Below, in pieces: positions 53,482 to 56,268 of a stretch of 56,268 nucleotides of DNA. The stretch comes from Clostridiales bacterium (GTDB taxonomy: Bacteria > Acidobacteriota > Aminicenantia > Aminicenantales > UBA8522). The DNA lies in the NCBI GenBank assembly GCA_029907205.1, contig JARYMI010000020.1, positions 1 to 56,268 on the forward strand, read 5' to 3'. The translations under genes and the position numbers were made by a program. Every line of letters starts with the position of its first letter. Within the stretch, counting starts at the first letter, position 1. Below the pieces are notes generated by a model, which searched no databases, was not told the DNA's origin, and worked only from the letters and a program-made list of their open reading frames with translations.

Positions 53482-53562
53482 TCCCTCCCTTTTTATCTTC
53501 TCCCCCGGCTTGAGGAAATGCTGGATCAGCTTGTTAAAACAGTGATCACGGAGGCGAAATAA
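53482..53562 (+). repeat. Peptide-tail repeat, copy 1
   Basis: Copy 1 of a repeat of about 57 bp (to 53538) that also occurs at 54361 and 55381 on the same strand. In one frame it reads SLPFYLLPRLEEMLDQLV, ending at TAA 53562. An ATG at 53464 would give a 32-aa peptide. The differences from copy 3 in this frame are synonymous or conservative, which suggests a coding origin. Confidence 0.55.
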
Positions 53563-53604
53563 AAACTTAAAGGCAGCCTGGGGGTGATGAATTTTCAGAC
53601 GGCA

Positions 53605-54033
53605 TCAGACGTCCCCCAGCCATTTTACCCACTTAAGCTCTTCTTTGACGTTGCTGAAGAGAGTTTTGTCCGCCGTGATGAAGATGGCCGACTCTTCCTC
53701 GGCCAGAGCCAGGTAACTGGCATCATAAGCAGAGCGGCTAAAAGCCTGACTGAATTTCAACACCCGAGGATAAAAAAGAGAAAGATCTTTCAATTTGATT
53801 CCCAGGGCCATAAAACCCTCGATTGCCTCAAGGATTCTTTTCTCCTCGATCCTTCCTCTTTTCTGGGCGATCATCAGCCTGTTCACGACCTCATAGGGCA
53901 ATAGAGAGGGAGCCAGGAAGTCAAGGTCGTCGGACACATATTTATCCAGCAAATCAAGGGCTTTTGGGCCTAATTCTTCGTCGGCCAGATACCACTTCAT
54001 GGCTACGCTTGCGTCGATCACCACCCGGTTCAC
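53605..54033 (-). CDS. vapC: PIN-domain toxin (VapC family)
   Basis: This 142-aa PIN RNase has the acidic active-site residues: Asp7 in VVIDASVAMKW, a Glu in LLPYEVVNRL (near residue 49), and two aspartates in AYDASYLALA and FITADKTLF. It starts with GTG, overlapping the antitoxin stop as GTGA. Such toxins cut tRNA or rRNA when free of antitoxin. The pairing with a Phd/YefM-type antitoxin instead of a VapB is a mixed but known combination. Confidence 0.88.
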   Translation of the reverse strand: MNRVVIDASVAMKWYLADEELGPKALDLLDKYVSDDLDFLAPSLLPYEVVNRLMIAQKRGRIEEKRILEAIEGFMALGIKLKDLSLFYPRVLKFSQAFSRSAYDASYLALAEEESAIFITADKTLFSNVKEELKWVKWLGDV

Positions 54034-54296
54034 GGTCTTTTCTCCAGTTGTTTTTTCGACTCTCGGAAGACGCCTTCGGCCCGGACTTCTGCTTTGACGA
54101 AGGCTCCCCGCGCTTCCATGATCTTCCTGTACCCTTCTCTTTTTTTTGAGCGTTTGTACTCCTCGTAAGAGACGATCGCGGCAACGGGCTTGCCCCGCCT
54201 TGTGACGATAATGTCTCTCTTTTTTTCGTTCGCCTCCTGGATCAGCCGGCTGAAACTTCTTTTCCCTTCGGCGATGCTCGCAGTTGTGCTTTTCAT
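54030..54296 (-). CDS. Phd/YefM-family antitoxin
   Basis: This 88-aa protein has the Phd/YefM DNA-binding fold: ASIAEGKRSFSRLIQEANE, then DIIVTRRGKPVAAIVSYEEY (residues 28-47). The charged C-terminal part should bind the PIN toxin. It has a strong AAGGGAGG ribosome site and an almost consensus promoter upstream. It is expected to repress its own operon. Confidence 0.88.
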   Translation of the reverse strand: MKSTTASIAEGKRSFSRLIQEANEKKRDIIVTRRGKPVAAIVSYEEYKRSKKREGYRKIMEARGAFVKAEVRAEGVFRESKKQLEKRP

Positions 54297-54314
54297 GTGT
54301 CCTCCCTTATGGTT

Positions 54315-54358
54315 ATTTTCTATGACTAATTATATAGCCATTTTCTAAGATTTGTCAA
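54315..54358 (-). promoter_or_regulatory. Near-consensus promoter of the Phd/PIN operon with flanking direct repeats
   Basis: On the minus strand TTGACA (54358-54353) and TATAAT (54334-54329) are both perfect sigma-70 hexamers with 18 bases between. TAGAAAAT occurs twice, at 54347-54340 and 54322-54315, 25 bases apart and flanking the -10 box. These repeats are likely antitoxin operators. The -35 box touches repeat copy 2. Confidence 0.7.
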
Positions 54359-54360
54359 GC

Positions 54361-54430
54361 TTCCCTCCCTTTTTGTCTTCTGCCCAGGCTAAAAGAAATG
54401 CTTAAGCAGCTTGTCAGCCGATTCAAATAG
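54361..54430 (+). repeat. Peptide-tail repeat, copy 2
   Basis: Copy 2 reads SLPFCLLPRLKEMLKQLVSR, then FK and TAG at 54428-54430. It shares with copy 3 a further stretch (agccgattcaaata against agctgattccagta) beyond the part common to all three. No start codon lies upstream in frame. It sits between the Phd promoter and the MNT gene. Confidence 0.55.
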
Positions 54431-54509
54431 AGAAAGTATTGCCTTAACCAAAGATATAAAATACAATATTGTCAAACAAAGGTCCCTAAAGAAGGAATGA
54501 TAACCGATA

Positions 54510-54959
54510 ATGGCAGCCAAAAGAATTCAATTAGCAAGGATATTTAGAAAAAATAGAATAGTTCTGGCTTATCTCTTTGGCTCTCAAAAGGACGCCGGAC
54601 TGAAATACCTGCAGGGGAAAAAACCAATCATCGAAGAAACATCGGACCTGGATATTGGTATCCTGCTGAAAACACCGCCTGTTGACATGTATAAATTTTA
54701 TGGAAATCTATACTATGATTTATCAAATATTTTCGACCCATTTAATATTGACATCGTCTTTTTGCATGAGGCAGACTTCCTTCTTAAGTTTGAAATCATA
54801 AAAGGGCACCGCATCTATGCGTCGGATGAAGATTTTGCCAGCGAATATGAAGAGGACGTCATGAGATTTGCATCCGACCTTGCCTTTAAAAGGAAAATGG
54901 CCGAAGAAGATTTCCTGGAGGCTCTGAAGAATGGTTATTTCGAAATTGAACTTAAATAA
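54510..54959 (+). CDS. mntA: MNT nucleotidyltransferase-type antitoxin (MntA-like)
   Basis: This 149-aa protein has the minimal nucleotidyltransferase motif: LAYLFGSQKDAG followed by SDLDIGILL, with a later catalytic aspartate in FNIDIVFL. The stretch between GS and the D-x-D pair is about 20 residues, twice the usual ten. MntA-type antitoxins neutralise the HEPN partner by AMPylating a tyrosine. The downstream HEPN gene overlaps it by 29 bases. Confidence 0.85.
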   Translation: MAAKRIQLARIFRKNRIVLAYLFGSQKDAGLKYLQGKKPIIEETSDLDIGILLKTPPVDMYKFYGNLYYDLSNIFDPFNIDIVFLHEADFLLKFEIIKGHRIYASDEDFASEYEEDVMRFASDLAFKRKMAEEDFLEALKNGYFEIELK

Positions 54960-55380
54960 GCTCCAAAAGAACCTCAATCTGATAGGCGAATTTCTCGAAA
55001 AACTGAGAAAGCTTTCGAAAATATCAAGAGAGGACTTTCTCGCTGATGAGAGAAATCCAGCGGCGACAGAAAGTTTCTTAAGAAGATGTATTGAGGCCGT
55101 TTTTGATATTGGAAGACATGTCTTATCAAAGAGCTTTGCCTTCAGAAGTCTCGAATATAAAGAAATTGCCAAAGAACTTGGAGAGAAGGGAATTGTAACA
55201 AAAAAATACTCTGAGACGCTCATAAAAATGGCGGGATACAGAAACAGGCTGGTCCACTTCTATGAAGAAATCACGGATAACGAGCTCTTTGATATTCTTC
55301 AACATGATCTGGGTGATGTAGAAAAATTCCTGAATGAGATGGAGATTTTCCTGAGAAAATACAAAAAGCAATTCCCTTGA
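54931..55380 (+). CDS. hepT: HEPN-domain RNase toxin (HepT-like)
   Basis: This 149-aa all-helical protein has the HEPN active-site motif R-x4-H at Arg104-His109 (RNRLVHFY) followed by Tyr111, the tyrosine that MntA can modify. HepT-type toxins cut RNA as dimers. It overlaps the MNT gene by 29 bases. Its TGA is followed immediately by repeat copy 3. Confidence 0.87.
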   Translation: MVISKLNLNKLQKNLNLIGEFLEKLRKLSKISREDFLADERNPAATESFLRRCIEAVFDIGRHVLSKSFAFRSLEYKEIAKELGEKGIVTKKYSETLIKMAGYRNRLVHFYEEITDNELFDILQHDLGDVEKFLNEMEIFLRKYKKQFP

Positions 55381-55443
55381 CCTCCTTTTTATCTTCTCCC
55401 CCGGCTTGAAGAAATGCTGGACCAGCTAATAAGCTGATTCCAG
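55381..55443 (+). repeat. Peptide-tail repeat, copy 3
   Basis: Copy 3 starts directly after the hepT stop and reads PPFYLLPRLEEMLDQLIS with TGA. It differs from copy 1 in that frame only by synonymous codons for Glu, Asp and Leu and a Val-to-Ile change, a pattern expected if the sequence once encoded protein. The vapB operators begin a few bases downstream. Confidence 0.55.
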
Positions 55444-55446
55444 TAT

Positions 55447-55496
55447 ATGCATAAATCTGCTTGACTTTATGCATCAATTAAATTAAACTTATGCAT
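55447..55496 (+). promoter_or_regulatory. vapB promoter with three ATGCAT operators spaced 22 bp
   Basis: The palindrome ATGCAT occurs at 55447, 55469 and 55491, each exactly 22 bp apart (two helical turns, same DNA face). A promoter TTGACT (55461-55466), 17-bp spacer, TAAACT (55484-55489) lies among them. One box is upstream of -35, one in the spacer, one past -10. This fits cooperative repression by the VapB ribbon-helix-helix antitoxin. Confidence 0.7.
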
Positions 55497-55537
55497 AAAT
55501 AGCGAAGATTTATAATGCTAAAAGAAAGGAGACTCTG

Positions 55538-55744
55538 ATGAGAACAACCTTAGATATCGATGCGGAACTACTTGAAAGAATGGTAAAAGCTACGGGTGCA
55601 TCTTCTAAGAAAAAAGCCATCGAGATAGCCATCAAAGAATTCCTTCGCGCCAGACGTCGAGAAGAGCTGAGCGAGCTCATCGGCAATTACGAAGAATTCG
55701 ACCTTACAGTTGAGGAGTTAGAAAGGATGCGCCATGAATCCTGA
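55538..55744 (+). CDS. vapB: VapB-type ribbon-helix-helix antitoxin
   Basis: This 68-aa protein opens with MRTTLDIDAELLERMVKATG, the N-terminal ribbon-helix-helix of VapB family II antitoxins, and has KKKAIEIAIKEFL as its second helix. The C-terminal acidic part (NYEEFDLTVEELERM) should bind the toxin. An AAAGGAG site precedes the ATG. Three operator boxes lie upstream, and the toxin gene overlaps by 11 bases. Confidence 0.92.
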   Translation: MRTTLDIDAELLERMVKATGASSKKKAIEIAIKEFLRARRREELSELIGNYEEFDLTVEELERMRHES

Positions 55745-56171
55745 AAAGATTCTCGTCGATACATCTGCCTGGATTGTCAGCTTTAAAAAGACGGGCGATC
55801 CTCGGTTAAAAGAGTTCTTAAAGAGTTCAATTCTCTCTGGCATCGCTGTTACAGCTCCACTCATTATTTTAGAACTCCTTCAGGGTTGCCGGACAATAAA
55901 AGAAAAGGATGCCCTGAAAATCAAATTAGAGAGCCTTGATATCTTATCCATTACCCAATCTGTCTGGGAACGGGGTTATGAAATGGGGTTTGCGCTTAGA
56001 AGGAAGGGCTTAACGATACCGACAACAGATTTAATTATCGCCGCCTTAGCCGTTGAAAACAACAGCACGCTTCTTCATCACGATGAACATTATGAAATGA
56101 TTGCTCAACACTATCCGGCTCTCCGCACAAGGCGCTTTAGCATAATCGACAATGGCAACCGACAAGATTAG
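55734..56171 (+). CDS. vapC: VapC PIN-domain ribonuclease toxin
   Basis: This 145-aa PIN toxin has the active-site residues Asp9 in ILVDTSAWIV, Glu in LIILELLQGC, Asp in IPTTDLIIAALA and Asp in LLHHDEHYEMIA. VapC enzymes cleave initiator tRNA or rRNA. It overlaps vapB by 11 bases and is followed by a terminator-like hairpin near the window end. Confidence 0.93.
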   Translation: MNPEKILVDTSAWIVSFKKTGDPRLKEFLKSSILSGIAVTAPLIILELLQGCRTIKEKDALKIKLESLDILSITQSVWERGYEMGFALRRKGLTIPTTDLIIAALAVENNSTLLHHDEHYEMIAQHYPALRTRRFSIIDNGNRQD

Positions 56172-56227
56172 TTATACAAAATATCGAGAGAAAAATAGAG
56201 GTTATATTAAGATCTAAAGCAGGAGTT

Positions 56228-56263
56228 AACGACTCGGAGTCTCCCGTTGGCGAGTTCGTTTTT
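56228..56263 (+). terminator. Probable rho-independent terminator after vapBC
   Basis: aacgactcg (56228-56236) pairs with cgagttcgtt (56251-56260) with one bulge around a 14-base loop, followed by a T-run. It lies 57 bases after the vapC stop and suits termination of the vapBC transcript. Confidence 0.5.
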
Positions 56264-56268
56264 GACCA

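Overview
This 56.3-kb window is a densely coded, moderately GC-rich bacterial chromosome segment. The organism looks like an anaerobic diderm: it has lpxD (lipid A synthesis), a thioredoxin system, an NapH/NapG-like iron-sulfur membrane protein, an archaeal-type phosphoglycerate mutase, and an F-type ATPase c subunit with a sodium-binding signature. The gene content and the unrecognised lineage-type proteins suggest a Candidatus Aminicenantes or Acidobacteriota-like lineage. That placement is inference only; no rRNA gene is present.

Layout. (1) 1-6931, minus strand: a two-gene defence operon, a SNF2-family helicase followed by a large Eco57I/PglX-like adenine methylase whose 3' end lies outside the window. 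This matches the drmD-drmMI order of class 1 DISARM. (2) 7179-13189, minus: an NapH-NapG fusion with a DUF362 protein, a cell-wall amidase, apgM and a divergent PlsC-like acyltransferase. (3) 13371-24416, plus: guaA, dnaE, a pseudo-receiver protein, birA, coaX, an unknown, rnr, and a stand-alone SelB C-terminal protein with no GTPase domain. (4) 24424-30433, minus: metallophosphoesterase and a small ORF, then cpgS-like GTPase, arcC, argF and a 678-aa unknown (carbamoyl-phosphate/ATP metabolism). (5) 30625-49249, plus: a nucleotidyltransferase remnant, tRNA-Val, thrS-infC-rpmI-rplT-pheS-pheT-zapB-like-zapA, then rny-ymdB-xseA-xseB-ispA-dxs-tlyA-nadK-glgA-trxA-trxB, mostly overlapping and probably co-transcribed. 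(6) 49348-53317, minus: atpZ-atpI-atpB-atpE, yihY, lpxD; the F1 ATPase genes are not here. (7) 53318-56268: an AT-richer island of three toxin-antitoxin modules (PIN/Phd, MNT/HEPN, VapBC) interspersed with three copies of one short repeat that reads as the same peptide tail.

Most striking observations: the GTPase-less SelB; the helicase/methylase pair at the left edge; PheT without its N-terminal tRNA-binding domain; infC with an AUU start; the sodium signature in AtpE; three ggggac-ended inverted-repeat elements at gene ends, one supplying the C-terminus and stop of TrxB; the repeat-spaced toxin-antitoxin island; and three ATGCAT boxes exactly 22 bp apart over the vapB promoter. No CRISPR array, rRNA or complete insertion sequence was seen.
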